Position numbers and translations under genes: made by a program. The notes beneath the pieces were generated by a model. The model did no database searches. It saw only the letters and a list, made by a program, of their open reading frames with translations, and had not been told where the DNA came from. Of a stretch of DNA of 64,000 nt, positions 51,260-60,399 are shown in pieces (the stretch's first letter is position 1; each line of letters opens with the position of its first letter). Source of the stretch: Microbacterium sp. 70-16 (GTDB taxonomy: Bacteria; Actinomycetota; Actinomycetes; Actinomycetales; Microbacteriaceae); the NCBI RefSeq assembly GCF_001898315.1, contig NZ_MKTQ01000009.1, positions 139,127 through 203,126 of the forward strand. Direction: 5' to 3'.

Positions 51260-52161
51260 TGGCGCTCGCGCACGATCCGCTGTGGCCGCGCGCCGGCGAC
51301 TGGCCGGCGCCGGTCGACGGTGAACGGTGGGATGCCGTGCTGCTGGGCGCTCCCGCGTCGCAGACGTCGCTGTCGCCGACGGGCGCGCACGAGACCCCCG
51401 GCGCGGTGCGGGCGGCGCTGCGCCGGTTCAGTCCGACGCTGATGGGCCCGCCGCCGGTCGACCTGGCCGCGGAACTGCGCATCGCCGATGCCGGCGACGT
51501 CGACGATCCCGACGGGCCGGCCGGCGAAGACGCGCTGCGTGCACGCGTGCGCGCGCTGGCTGCGCACGCGGGCCTGGTCGTCGCGCTCGGCGGCGACAAC
51601 TCGATCACGTACGCGGTGACGCAGGGGGCGGATGCCTCGGGCCTGATCACGCTCGACGCCCACTTCGATCTGCGCGACGGCATCTCCAACGGGTCGCCCG
51701 TGCGCCGCCTCGTCGAGGGCGGCCTCGATCCGCGTCGCATCGTGCAGATCGGCATCGCCGACTTCGCGAACTCCGTGGCGTACGCCCAGCGCGCCGCAGA
51801 TCTGGGCATCCGCGTCATCACGCTCGACGAGTTGCGCCGGCGCGGCAGAGCGGATGTCGTCGCCGAGGCTCGTGAGGTCGCGGGTGCGGGCGGCGGAGGC
51901 ATCCATCTCGACATCGACGTGGACGTGTGCGACCGCGCCGTCGCGCCGGGTTGCCCGGCGTCTGTGCCGGGCGGACTGCAGGCGTGGGAGCTGCGCACCC
52001 TCGTACGTGCTCTCGCCGCCGATGCCCGCGTGCGCACCGCCGATATCGTCGAGGTCGACGCGACGGCAGACGCCCCCGACGGCCGCACCGTGCGGCTGGC
52101 CGCGCTGTGCGTGCTCGAACTGCTCGCGGGTGTGCACGCCCGCACGACAGGAGGATCATGA
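51259..52161 (+). CDS. hutG: Arginase-family formimidoylglutamase
   Basis: Binuclear Mn hydrolase of 300 residues, likely converting N-formimidoyl-glutamate to glutamate and formamide in histidine catabolism. Metal motifs are GGDNSIT (Asn114 in place of the usual His of GGDHS), LDAHFDLRDG, and HLDIDVDVCDRAVAPG. I recall that some formiminoglutamases have Asn at this site, which supports the assignment over agmatinase. It is close to hutI, hutU and hutH but on the opposite strand. ATG 51259 overlaps the upstream stop. Confidence 0.85.
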   Translation: MALAHDPLWPRAGDWPAPVDGERWDAVLLGAPASQTSLSPTGAHETPGAVRAALRRFSPTLMGPPPVDLAAELRIADAGDVDDPDGPAGEDALRARVRALAAHAGLVVALGGDNSITYAVTQGADASGLITLDAHFDLRDGISNGSPVRRLVEGGLDPRRIVQIGIADFANSVAYAQRAADLGIRVITLDELRRRGRADVVAEAREVAGAGGGGIHLDIDVDVCDRAVAPGCPASVPGGLQAWELRTLVRALAADARVRTADIVEVDATADAPDGRTVRLAALCVLELLAGVHARTTGGS

Positions 52162-52631
52162 CCACTCTCGTTCTCGTCCGGCATGCGAAGAGCGACTGGG
52201 GCAACCCCGGTCTCGACGACCACGACCGCCCGCTGAACGACCGCGGCATGCGCGATGCGCCGGTGCTGGCGGCCCGCCTCGCTGACACGGGGTTGCAGCT
52301 CGGCGCGCTGTTGTCGTCGACCGCGCTGCGTGCTCGGACGACGGCGGGGTTCTTCGCGGCGGCGCTGGGCGTCGAAGCCGAGCTCGATGAGGAGCTCTAT
52401 GGCGCTCCCGCCTCGACGCTGCTGCGCACCGCGGCGGCTCGCGGCGTCGACGCGGTCATGGTCGTCGCGCACGATCCCGGCATGACCGTGCTCGCCGATC
52501 GGCTGTCCGGCGGCGGCATCGGACACATGCCCACGTGCGCGGTCGCGACGTTCCGCTGGGACACTCCCGACTGGGATGTTGCGACGGCCACCGACCCCGA
52601 CGCGTGGGAGTTCGACCGTCCGGGACGGTGA
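52158..52631 (+). CDS. SixA-like phosphohistidine phosphatase
   Basis: 157-residue histidine-phosphatase-superfamily protein with the RHA motif at the N-terminus (LVLVRHAKSDW, Arg8-His9) and VVAHDPGMTVLADRLSGGGI carrying the second catalytic His. The type is SixA, which dephosphorylates phosphohistidine in signalling proteins. Whether it acts in the hut context is unknown. ATG 52158 overlaps the hutG stop. It ends three bases from the convergent hutI stop. Confidence 0.88.
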   Translation: MTTLVLVRHAKSDWGNPGLDDHDRPLNDRGMRDAPVLAARLADTGLQLGALLSSTALRARTTAGFFAAALGVEAELDEELYGAPASTLLRTAAARGVDAVMVVAHDPGMTVLADRLSGGGIGHMPTCAVATFRWDTPDWDVATATDPDAWEFDRPGR

Positions 52632-52634
52632 GCG

Positions 52635-53804
52635 TCAGCGCAGCGGCACGCCGTCCTTGACCACGGTGTGCACGAGCGGCACGCCCGGCCGGTAGGCCAG
52701 ATGGGTGCTCGTCGGGGCGTCGAGGATCACGAGGTCGGCCCGCGCGCCGACGCCGAGGTGGCCCACGTCGTCGCGTTCGAGGGCGCGGGCGCCGCCGGCG
52801 GTCGCGGCCCAGACCGCTTCGGCGACCGTCATCCCCATCTCGCGCACGGCGAGGGCGATCATGAGCGGCATCGACGTCGTGAAGCTCGTGCCGGGGTTGC
52901 AGTCGCTCGCGAGCGCGACGGTGACGCCCGCGTCGATCAGACGTCGCGCGTCGGGGTACGGATGCCGCGTCGAGAACTCGACCCCCGGCAGCAGCGTCGC
53001 GACCGTCGTGCTCGCCGCGAGCGCGGCGACGTCGTCATCGCTCAGATAGGTGCAGTGGTCGACGGATGCCGCGCCCAGCGCGACCGCGAGACGCGCGCCG
53101 TCGCCCGGCCCGAGCTGATTGCCGTGCACGCGGGGGCGCAGGCCCGCGGCGATGCCCGCGCGGAGGATCCGCTTGGTCTCGGCCGGGGTGAACGCGCCGG
53201 TCTCGCAGAAGACGTCGATCCACCGTGCGTAAGGGCGGACGGCGGCGAGCATGACGCCGCAGACGAGGTCGACGTACGCGGCGCGGTCGTCGGCATACTC
53301 GGGCGCGACCACGTGAGCCCCGAGGAACGTGACCTCATCGGTCACCTCGGCGGCGAGGCGGGCCAGGCGCTGTTCCCCCGCCACGGTGAGGTCGTACCCC
53401 GTCTTCACCTCGAAGGTCGTCGTGCCCTGCGCGTGCAGCTCGGCGACGAGGGCCTTCAGGCGCGCGCGCAGCTCATCGTCGGTGGCGGCGCGCGTCGCGG
53501 CGACCGTGCGACGGATGCCACCCGCGGCATACGCCTGCCCCGCCATCCGCGCCGCAAACTCGTCGGCCCGGTCGCCGCCGAAGACGAGGTGGGTGTGGCT
53601 GTCGACGAACCCCGGGATGACGGCGCGGCCGGCGGCGTCGAGCACGTCAGTCTCTGCCTCGGGTGCCGGGTCCGCGCCGCCGACCCACGCGATGCGGCCG
53701 TCCTCGATCAGGATGGCGGCGTCGGTGATCGTGCCGCAGGGGTCGCCCGCGCTCGCGACGTTGGTCGTGAGCTCGCCGATGCCGGTGATGAGGAGGCGCG
53801 TCAC
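52635..53804 (-). CDS. hutI: Imidazolonepropionase HutI
   Basis: Cytoplasmic amidohydrolase opening imidazolone-5-propionate to formiminoglutamate. 389 residues with metal motifs [48 protein letters not shown], and [15 protein letters not shown]. The start ATG at 53804 is preceded by the urocanase gene end (GTGA/ATGA overlap at 53801-53804), so HutU and HutI are coupled. Third gene of the leftward hut operon. Confidence 0.96.
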   Translation of the reverse strand: MTRLLITGIGELTTNVASAGDPCGTITDAAILIEDGRIAWVGGADPAPEAETDVLDAAGRAVIPGFVDSHTHLVFGGDRADEFAARMAGQAYAAGGIRRTVAATRAATDDELRARLKALVAELHAQGTTTFEVKTGYDLTVAGEQRLARLAAEVTDEVTFLGAHVVAPEYADDRAAYVDLVCGVMLAAVRPYARWIDVFCETGAFTPAETKRILRAGIAAGLRPRVHGNQLGPGDGARLAVALGAASVDHCTYLSDDDVAALAASTTVATLLPGVEFSTRHPYPDARRLIDAGVTVALASDCNPGTSFTTSMPLMIALAVREMGMTVAEAVWAATAGGARALERDDVGHLGVGARADLVILDAPTSTHLAYRPGVPLVHTVVKDGVPLR

Positions 53805-55453
53805 GGGGCATCCATCATCGGGATCTTCAGGCCGCGCTCGTGCGCGACGTCGCGGGCGCGCTCGTAGCCCGCGTCGACGTGGCGCATGACGCCCGTGCCG
53901 GGGTCGTTGGTGAGCACGCGCTCGAGCTTCTCGGCAGCGAGAACCGTACCGTCGGCGACCGTCACCTGCCCGGCGTGGATCGAGCGGCCGATCCCGACGC
54001 CGCCGCCGTGGTGGATCGACACCCAGCTCGCGCCGGAGGCCGTGTTCAGCAGCGCGTTCAGCAGCGGCCAGTCGGCGATCGCATCAGACCCGTCGGCCAT
54101 CGCCTCGGTCTCGCGGTACGGACTCGCGACCGACCCCGCGTCGAGGTGGTCGCGGCCGATGACGATGGGCCCGGCGAGTTCGCCCGACGCGACCATCTCG
54201 TTGAACTTCAGGCCCGCGAGGTGACGCTCCTTGTAGCCGAGCCAGCAGATGCGCGCGGGCAGCCCCTCGAAGTGGACGGTCTCACCGGCCTTCTCGAGCC
54301 AGCGGCGCAGCGCCGCATCTTCCGGGAACAGCTCGGCGACGGCGCGATCGGTCTTCGCGATGTCGTCGGGATCACCCGACAGCGCGACCCAGCGGAACGG
54401 CCCGCGGCCCTCCGCGAAAAGCGGCCGGATGTACGCCGGCACGAACCCCGGGAACGCGAACGCACGGTCGAACCCGCCGAGCTCGGCCTCGCGGCGGATC
54501 GAGTTGCCGTAGTCGAAGACGGCGGCCCCGGCATCCTGGAACCCGACCATCGCGGCCACGTGCGCTGCCATCGAGGAGCGTGCGCGCTCGGTGAAGGCGG
54601 CGGGGTCGGATGCCGCGGCATCCTTCCATTCCGAAACGGGCATACCGATCGGCAGATACGCGAGCGGGTCGTGCGCGCTCGTCTGATCGGTGACGATGTC
54701 GATCGGCGCGCCGCGGCGCAGGAGCTCGGGGAACACCTCGGCGGCGTTGCCGACGACGCCGATCGAGCGCGCCTCGCCTGCGTCCTTCGCGGCGACCGCC
54801 CGCGCGAGCGCGGCATCGAGGTCGGTCGTGTACTCGTCGAGGTAGCCGTGCTCGACGCGGCGGCGCAGGCGCGACTCGTCGACGTCGACGATCAGCACGG
54901 CACCGCCGTTGAGCGTGACCGCCAGCGGCTGCGCGCCGCCCATGCCGCCGGCGCCGGCGGTGAGGGTCAGCGTGCCCGCGAGCGAGTCGCGGCCGAGCGA
55001 GCGCGCGACGGCCGCGAAGGTCTCATATGTCCCCTGCAGAATGCCCTGCGTGCCGATGTAGATCCACGAGCCCGCCGTCATCTGGCCGTACATCGTGAGG
55101 CCGAGCTCTTCGAGCCGCCGGAAATCGGGCCACGTCGCCCAGTCACCGACGAGGTTCGAGTTCGCGATCAGCACGCGCGGCGCCCACTCGTGCGTGCGAA
55201 ACACCCCGACGGGCTTGCCCGACTGCACGAGCAGCGTCTCGTCGGGCTCGAGCTCGTCGAGCGTGCGCACGATCGCGTCGTACGCCTCCCATGACCGCGC
55301 CGCGCGGCCCGTGCCGCCGTAGACGACGAGGTATTCCGGATGCTCGGCGACCTCGGGATCGAGGTTGTTCATCAGCATGCGCTTGGCGGCCTCGGCACCC
55401 CAGCTCTTCGCGGTGCGCTCGGCGCCGCGCGGCGCGCGGATCGGCTCTCTCAT
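53801..55453 (-). CDS. hutU: Urocanate hydratase HutU
   Basis: NAD+-dependent urocanase converting urocanate to imidazolonepropionate. 550 residues, normal length. Segments include [60 protein letters not shown], and [20 protein letters not shown]. The NAD-binding GxGGMGGAQ motif is intact. Its ATG overlaps the hutH stop. Confidence 0.96.
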   Translation of the reverse strand: MREPIRAPRGAERTAKSWGAEAAKRMLMNNLDPEVAEHPEYLVVYGGTGRAARSWEAYDAIVRTLDELEPDETLLVQSGKPVGVFRTHEWAPRVLIANSNLVGDWATWPDFRRLEELGLTMYGQMTAGSWIYIGTQGILQGTYETFAAVARSLGRDSLAGTLTLTAGAGGMGGAQPLAVTLNGGAVLIVDVDESRLRRRVEHGYLDEYTTDLDAALARAVAAKDAGEARSIGVVGNAAEVFPELLRRGAPIDIVTDQTSAHDPLAYLPIGMPVSEWKDAAASDPAAFTERARSSMAAHVAAMVGFQDAGAAVFDYGNSIRREAELGGFDRAFAFPGFVPAYIRPLFAEGRGPFRWVALSGDPDDIAKTDRAVAELFPEDAALRRWLEKAGETVHFEGLPARICWLGYKERHLAGLKFNEMVASGELAGPIVIGRDHLDAGSVASPYRETEAMADGSDAIADWPLLNALLNTASGASWVSIHHGGGVGIGRSIHAGQVTVADGTVLAAEKLERVLTNDPGTGVMRHVDAGYERARDVAHERGLKIPMMDAP

Positions 55454-57003
55454 GCGTCTTCTCCTTCGATGACGCCCGTGACCTGCGTGACGGATGCCGC
55501 GGCGCGCGCGACCTCGCCCGCGAGCACGAGCTCGGTGACGGTCTCGATGTCAGGGCTCACAAACCGGTCCTGTCCTGGGCCCGCAACCCCCGCCGCGCGC
55601 ACGAGGTCGCGGACGGCCCCGGTGGCGGGGGCGGGCTGGAGCGGCGCGCGGAGGTCAAGGGCGCGGCATCCCGTCACGACCTCGATCGCGAGCACGCGGG
55701 CAAGCCCGTCGATCGCGCGGCGCAGCTTGCGCGCGGCGGCCCACCCCATCGAGACGTGGTCCTCCTGCATCGCCGACGACGGGATCGAATCGACCGACGC
55801 GGGCACGGCGAGACGCTTGAGCTCCGAGACGATGCCGGCAGCGGCATATTGCGCGATCATGAGTCCCGAATCGACGCCGACCTCGTCGGCGAGGAACGGA
55901 GGCAGCCCGTTGCTGCGGGTGCGATCGAGCGCGCGATCGGTGCGGCGCTCCGAGATGGATGCCGCGTCAGCGACGGCGATCGCAAGGAAATCGAGCACAT
56001 ACGCGACGGGCGCGCCGTGGAAGTTGCCGTTCGACTCGACGCGCCCGTCGGAGGTGACGACGGGGTTGTCGACGGCGGCCGCGAGTTCGCGCCCCGCGAT
56101 CAGGGCGGCGTGGGCGAGCGTATCGCGCGCGGCGCCGTGCACCTGCGGCGAGCAGCGCAGCGAGTAGGCATCCTGCACGCGCGTGCACACGGCCGGGTCG
56201 CGGTGGCTCGCCATGATGTCGGAGCCGCCGAGCAGCGCGCGCAGCCGCGAGGCGGAGGCTGCCTGACCCGTTTGCGGGCGCAGCGCCATGAGGTCGGCCG
56301 CGAACACGGCATCCGTCCCCAGTTGGCTCTCGATCGAGAGGGCCGCGGCGACGTCGGCGGTGTCGAGCAGCACCTCGAGGTCGGCGATCGCGAGCAGCAG
56401 CATGCCGAGCATGCCGTCGGTGCCGTTGATGAGCGCGAGACCCTCCTTCTCTTCGAGCACGAGCGGCGTGATCCCCGCCTCCGCCGCCGGCACTGACCCG
56501 TCGGGGGTGTGGACCTCGCCCTCCCCGAGCGCCGCGAGCGCGACGTGCGAGAGCGGCGCGAGGTCGCCCGAGCATCCCAGCGAGCCGTACTCGCGCACGA
56601 TCGGGGTGATCGCCGCGTTCAGCATCGCGGCGTACGTGTCGACGACGACGGGCCGCACGCCCGTGTGCCCCGTCGCGAGCGTCTGCAGGCGCAGCAGCGT
56701 GAGCGCGCGGATGACCTCCGTCTCGACGATGGGTCCGGTACCCGCCGCGTGCGAGCGGATGAGGCTCGCCTGCAGCTGGCGCCGGCGCTCGGGCGCGATG
56801 AAGGTCGTCGCGAGGGCTCCGAATCCGGTCGAGATGCCGTAGTGCGGCTCGGGATCGTCGGCGAGCCGCTCGATGAGCGCGCGGGATGCCGCGACGCGCT
56901 CCATCGCCCCGGCGTCGATCACGACGCGCGCTCCCTGGCGGGCGACGGCGACGACATCTTCAGGGCGGAGCGGCGCGGCGCCGACGATCACGGGTTCGGT
57001 CAT
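55450..57003 (-). CDS. hutH: Histidine ammonia-lyase HutH
   Basis: First enzyme of histidine degradation: deaminates L-histidine to urocanate using the MIO prosthetic group formed from three residues. 517 residues; I chose ATG 57003 ([17 protein letters not shown]). The MIO tripeptide here is Cys144-Ser145-Gly146 in [18 protein letters not shown], whereas textbook HALs have Ala-Ser-Gly. The rest is typical: [46 protein letters not shown]. The N-terminal open frame upstream of the ATG crosses the operator region and is not coding. Confidence 0.95.
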   Translation of the reverse strand: MTEPVIVGAAPLRPEDVVAVARQGARVVIDAGAMERVAASRALIERLADDPEPHYGISTGFGALATTFIAPERRRQLQASLIRSHAAGTGPIVETEVIRALTLLRLQTLATGHTGVRPVVVDTYAAMLNAAITPIVREYGSLGCSGDLAPLSHVALAALGEGEVHTPDGSVPAAEAGITPLVLEEKEGLALINGTDGMLGMLLLAIADLEVLLDTADVAAALSIESQLGTDAVFAADLMALRPQTGQAASASRLRALLGGSDIMASHRDPAVCTRVQDAYSLRCSPQVHGAARDTLAHAALIAGRELAAAVDNPVVTSDGRVESNGNFHGAPVAYVLDFLAIAVADAASISERRTDRALDRTRSNGLPPFLADEVGVDSGLMIAQYAAAGIVSELKRLAVPASVDSIPSSAMQEDHVSMGWAAARKLRRAIDGLARVLAIEVVTGCRALDLRAPLQPAPATGAVRDLVRAAGVAGPGQDRFVSPDIETVTELVLAGEVARAAASVTQVTGVIEGEDA

Positions 57004-57048
57004 GCCCCGATTCCACACCGGGTCGACCGGCCGCGGCAGTGCTCCCGG

Positions 57049-57082
57049 GCATCCTCTGTCTGTGATCTCAGACGCCGGATGC
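57049..57082. promoter_or_regulatory. 34-bp palindromic operator upstream of hutH
   Basis: A symmetrical palindrome: GCATCC (57049-57054), GTCTG (57058-57062), central tgatct, CAGAC (57069-57073), GGATGC (57077-57082). The outer and inner arms pair perfectly. It sits 46 bases before the hutH start. Likely binding site of the adjacent IclR regulator. Confidence 0.75.
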
Positions 57083-57129
57083 ATTCAATGGGCATGACGA
57101 GCCTCCACGATGAGGAAGAGCCGCTGCAC

Positions 57130-57157
57130 GGTAGGTAGTGCGCGGTAGGTAGTCCGC
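57130..57157. repeat. Two tandem 14-mers in the hutH/iclR intergenic region
   Basis: GGTAGGTAGTGCGC (57130-57143) is followed at once by GGTAGGTAGTCCGC (57144-57157), differing at one base. It lies between the two operator copies; the GGTAGG steps might also be part of a promoter spacer for iclR. Confidence 0.6.
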
Positions 57158-57172
57158 GGGAGCGCGCACGTG

Positions 57173-57197
57173 GCATCCTGAGTCTGTGATCTCAGAC
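57173..57197. promoter_or_regulatory. Second operator copy, overlapping the iclR start codon
   Basis: GCATCC followed by GTCTGTGATCTCAGAC repeats 25 bases of the hutH operator; the centre-to-centre distance is 124 bases. Only the right outer arm is changed. The iclR GTG (57186) lies inside the palindrome, so the regulator should repress its own expression. Confidence 0.7.
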
Positions 57198-57944
57198 GAG
57201 CGTCCGCAGGTCCCAGCGGCCGACCAGACGCTGCGGATCCTGACTTTCCTCGCGCACCAGCGCGGGCCCGCCGCGGCGCGGACGATCGCGACCCATCTGG
57301 GCATCCCGCGGTCGACCGTCTACCACCTGCTCGCGACGCTCGAGCAGCACGGATTCGTCGTTCATCTCGCCGCCGATCGGCGCTGGGGCCTCGGCACCGC
57401 GGCGTTCGAACTCGCTGGCGGATACTCGCGACAGCAGCCCCTCACGCGGCTCGGCAGACCCCTTGTCGCCGCCCTCGCCGACCGGGTGAATGAGAGCGCG
57501 CATCTCGCAGTCATGAACGGGCGCGACGTGCTCTACATCGTCGAAGAGCGCGCTCCGCGCCGCCCGGCCCTCGTGACCGACGTCGGCGTGCGGCTACCCG
57601 CGCACCTGACCGCGACCGGCCGTGCGATGCTCGCCGCGCTGCCGCGGGAGCAGGTGCGGGCGCTGTACCCCGATGCCTCGGTGTTCGCCGACCGCACCGG
57701 ACACGGCCCGCGGTCGCCGGGCGACCTGCGCGAGCTGCTGCGTGCCGCGCGGGCCGAGGGCTTCGCCCGTGAGGATGGCGAGGTGACGCTCGGCTTCCGG
57801 TCGGTCGGCGCGGCCGTGCTCGACCACGCAGGCTGGCCCGTGGCCGCCATCGCCGTGACCTGGCAGGGCGAGGCCGCGGTCTCGCCCGCCGTGGTCGAGT
57901 CGGTGACGACCGCCGCTGCCGAGCTCTCCCGCCGCGTCCGCTGA
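57186..57944 (+). CDS. IclR-family regulator of histidine utilisation
   Basis: 252-residue IclR protein. N-terminal winged HTH: AADQTLRILTFLAHQRGPAA, TIATHLGIPRSTVYHLLATL, LEQHGFVV. The C-terminal effector domain has the conserved SAHLAVMNGRDVLYIVEE, LPAHLTATGRAMLAALP, and EVTLGFRSVGAAVLDHAGWP. Divergent from hutH with matched palindromes in the gap, so it is very likely the hut regulator, with histidine or urocanate as effector. The GTG at 57186 gives MISDERPQVP; no leader sequence is long enough for a strong ribosome site upstream. Confidence 0.9.
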   Translation: MISDERPQVPAADQTLRILTFLAHQRGPAAARTIATHLGIPRSTVYHLLATLEQHGFVVHLAADRRWGLGTAAFELAGGYSRQQPLTRLGRPLVAALADRVNESAHLAVMNGRDVLYIVEERAPRRPALVTDVGVRLPAHLTATGRAMLAALPREQVRALYPDASVFADRTGHGPRSPGDLRELLRAARAEGFAREDGEVTLGFRSVGAAVLDHAGWPVAAIAVTWQGEAAVSPAVVESVTTAAAELSRRVR

Positions 57945-57964
57945 CCCGGCCCCGCACACCCCGC

Positions 57965-58966
57965 TCAGCGCACGACGAGTCGGGGCTCGACCAGCACGTG
58001 CGCCTCGTGCGGGGCGATCTCGCGCAGGGTGACGTCGCGCCCGCCGGCGAGCAGCAGGTCGAGCGCGCCGCGCGCGACCTGTTCGGGCAGCTGCTCGATG
58101 CTCGAGAGCCCGAGGGCCTCAGCCGCGGGCGTGTTGTCGAACCCGGTGATCAGCAGGCCCGGTCGGCCCGAGGTCACCGCCGCGAGGTGCGCGCCGACGG
58201 CTAGCGAGTCACTCACGCACACGAGCGCGTCGAACGCCTCGCTTGACAGCGCCTGCTCGGCGACCTCTCGCGCCGTGGCGACGTTCTCGGGGCTCGTCAG
58301 CCGCACGGGCTCCACCCCCGCGGGCAGACTCTCGCGCCACCCGCGCTCGCGGTCGTCGCCCGTGCCCGACCCCGCCGGCCACCCGAGGAACGCGACGCGG
58401 GGCCCCGCCGTCGCGATCGCGTGCCGGGTCGCCTGTGCCGTCCCGGCCGCGCCGTCGACATCGACCCACAGGTGCGCGGGCGCGCCGACGTCGTCGTCAC
58501 CCCAGGGGCGGCCGAACGCGACGAACGGCACGCTGTGCTCGATCAGCCACTGTGCCCGCGGGTCGCCGTGGAAGGTGCCCGTGATGACGACGGCGTCGAT
58601 GTCGCCGCCGTCACGCAGATCGGCCATCCGCCGGATCTCCTCCTCGGGCGACCGGGCGGCGTACAGCATGACCCGCAGTCCGCGCTCGCCCGCGTGCTCG
58701 GTGAGGGCGTGCACGAAACGGTCGAGGACGACGCCCGAGATACCCCCGGCGTACGGATCGAGATGGATGCCGAGGGTCGAGCTGCGCCGCGTGCGCAGCC
58801 TGCGCGCCGACGCGTGCGGTGCGTAGCCGAGCCGGCCGATCGCCTCTTTGACCCGCTCGCGCGTCTCCTCGCGGACGACGCCCGGGGCGTTCAGCACGTT
58901 GCTCACCGTCTGCCGCGAGACACCTGCCGCGCGGGCGACGTCCTCGATGGTCGCGGGTCTGTTCAT
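57965..58966 (-). CDS. LacI-family repressor of the second sugar cassette
   Basis: 333-residue regulator with HTH ATIEDVARAAGVSRQTVSNV, hinge LGYAPHASARRLRTRRSSTL, and a complete effector domain (DGGDIDAVVITGTFHGDPRA, VAFLGWPAGSGTGDDRERGW, ALVCVSDSLAVGAHLAAVTS, LLITGFDNTPAAEALGLSSI). It is divergent from a sugar-binding protein gene, with two TTTGAWCGATCAAA palindromes between. It faces the iclR gene tail to tail. Confidence 0.92.
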   Translation of the reverse strand: MNRPATIEDVARAAGVSRQTVSNVLNAPGVVREETRERVKEAIGRLGYAPHASARRLRTRRSSTLGIHLDPYAGGISGVVLDRFVHALTEHAGERGLRVMLYAARSPEEEIRRMADLRDGGDIDAVVITGTFHGDPRAQWLIEHSVPFVAFGRPWGDDDVGAPAHLWVDVDGAAGTAQATRHAIATAGPRVAFLGWPAGSGTGDDRERGWRESLPAGVEPVRLTSPENVATAREVAEQALSSEAFDALVCVSDSLAVGAHLAAVTSGRPGLLITGFDNTPAAEALGLSSIEQLPEQVARGALDLLLAGGRDVTLREIAPHEAHVLVEPRLVVR

Positions 58967-59025
58967 GCTGTCCCTCGGTATTGACGACGGGTCCTTCTCG
59001 CCCTATCGTGTCAAGCATCCCACAA

Positions 59026-59072
59026 TTTGAACGATCAAAATACGCGAACTGCACCGGATTTGATCGATCAAA
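59026..59072. promoter_or_regulatory. Paired LacI operators of the second sugar cassette
   Basis: TTTGAACGATCAAA (59026-59039) and the perfect palindrome TTTGATCGATCAAA (59059-59072), with centres 33 bases apart (about three helical turns). They lie about 60 bases before the binding-protein start and 60 bases before the lacI start, so both genes are probably controlled. Confidence 0.8.
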
Positions 59073-59134
59073 GCCAGGACACTCACCCCATGGGCACCAC
59101 AAGAGAGGTGCCGCACCGTTTCGAAGGAGATGCG

Positions 59135-60394
59135 ATGAAGCGACACACAGCACGGACGCTGCTCGCCTCGGGAGGACTCGCGGTCGTCGCCGCGCTCACC
59201 CTCTCGGGCTGCGGGCAGGGGTTCGATGACACAGGATCCAGCGCGGCACCGAGCGCCGGCGAACTGACCAGCTCGGACGATGCGCTCACGATCATGATCG
59301 GCTCGAGCGGCGACGCCGAGACGAAGGCCGTGCAAGACGCCGTCGCCGCCTGGTCGGCGGACTCCGGCGTCTCGGCTGAGGTGGTCCCCGCGACCGACCT
59401 CGCCCAGCAGCTCTCGCAGGGCTTCGCTGCCGGCTCCCCGCCCGACCTGTTCTACCTCGGCTCTGACCAGCTCGCCGGATTCGCCGAGAACGGGTCGCTG
59501 CAGGCCTACGGCGACCTGCTCGCCAACAAGGACGACTTCTACCCGTCGCTCGTCGACAACTTCACGTACAACGGCTCGTTCTACTGCGCGCCGAAGGACT
59601 TCTCGACGCTCCAGCTCGTGATCAACGAGAACCTCTGGACGGCGGCAGGGCTGACGGATGCCGACGTTCCGACGACGTGGGACCAGCTGGCCGACGTCGC
59701 GGCGAAGCTCACGAGCGGATCGACGACGGGCCTCGTGTTCGGCGGTGAGTATGCCCGCATCGGCGCGTTCATGGCGCAGGTCGGCGGCCGACTCGTGTCG
59801 GCGGACGGCACGACCGCCGAGGCGAACAGCGACGCGAACGTCGAGGCGCTCGCTTACGTGCAGCAGCACCTGCAGGACGGCAGCTTCGCGTACGCCGCCG
59901 ATGTGGGCGCAGGCTGGGGCGGCGAGGCGTTCGGCAAGCAGCTGGGCGCCATGACGATCGAGGGCAACTGGATCACCGGCGCACTCGGCGACTACCCCGA
60001 CGTCAAGGCCAAGGTCGTCGAGCTGCCGGCAGGCCCGGCGGGCCAGGGCACGCTGCAGTTCACGAACTGCTGGGGCATGGCCGCCGACAGCCCGAACCAG
60101 AAGGCCGCGCTCGACCTCGTCGAGTACCTCACGAGCGCCGACCAGCAGCTCGCCTTCTCGAAGGCGTTCGGGCCGATGCCCTCCGTACAGTCCGCCGCCG
60201 ACCAGTGGAAGAGCGACAACCCCGACCTCGTCGCGTTCCTCACCGGCGCCGACTACGCCCAGGGCGTCCCGACGAACAAGGGCGCAGCCGATGTCATCAC
60301 CGACTTCAACGCCCAGCTTGAGTCGCTGAAGACCGGAGACCCGAAGACGATCCTCGACTCGGTGCAGTCGAACCTCGAGGCCGTCGTCGGCTGA
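59135..60394 (+). CDS. Sugar ABC transporter substrate-binding lipoprotein
   Basis: 419-residue receptor with lipobox LTLSGC (Cys26) after MKRHTARTLLASGGLAVVAA. Mature sequence: ALTIMIGSSGDAETKAVQDA, PPDLFYLGSDQLAGFAENGS, GSFYCAPKDFSTLQLVINEN, and QLGAMTIEGNWITGALGDYP; a CUT1-type family 1 solute-binding protein. AAGGAGA precedes ATG 59135. The adjacent glucosidase-like gene suggests an alpha- or beta-glucan oligomer as ligand. Confidence 0.93.
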   Translation: MKRHTARTLLASGGLAVVAALTLSGCGQGFDDTGSSAAPSAGELTSSDDALTIMIGSSGDAETKAVQDAVAAWSADSGVSAEVVPATDLAQQLSQGFAAGSPPDLFYLGSDQLAGFAENGSLQAYGDLLANKDDFYPSLVDNFTYNGSFYCAPKDFSTLQLVINENLWTAAGLTDADVPTTWDQLADVAAKLTSGSTTGLVFGGEYARIGAFMAQVGGRLVSADGTTAEANSDANVEALAYVQQHLQDGSFAYAADVGAGWGGEAFGKQLGAMTIEGNWITGALGDYPDVKAKVVELPAGPAGQGTLQFTNCWGMAADSPNQKAALDLVEYLTSADQQLAFSKAFGPMPSVQSAADQWKSDNPDLVAFLTGADYAQGVPTNKGAADVITDFNAQLESLKTGDPKTILDSVQSNLEAVVG

Positions 60395-60399
60395 CAATC

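Noticed and set aside
57062..57097. Mini-frame MISDAGCIQWA in front of iclR
   Set aside because: It is produced by the duplicated operator carrying the first four IclR codons; no ribosome site and only 11 codons.
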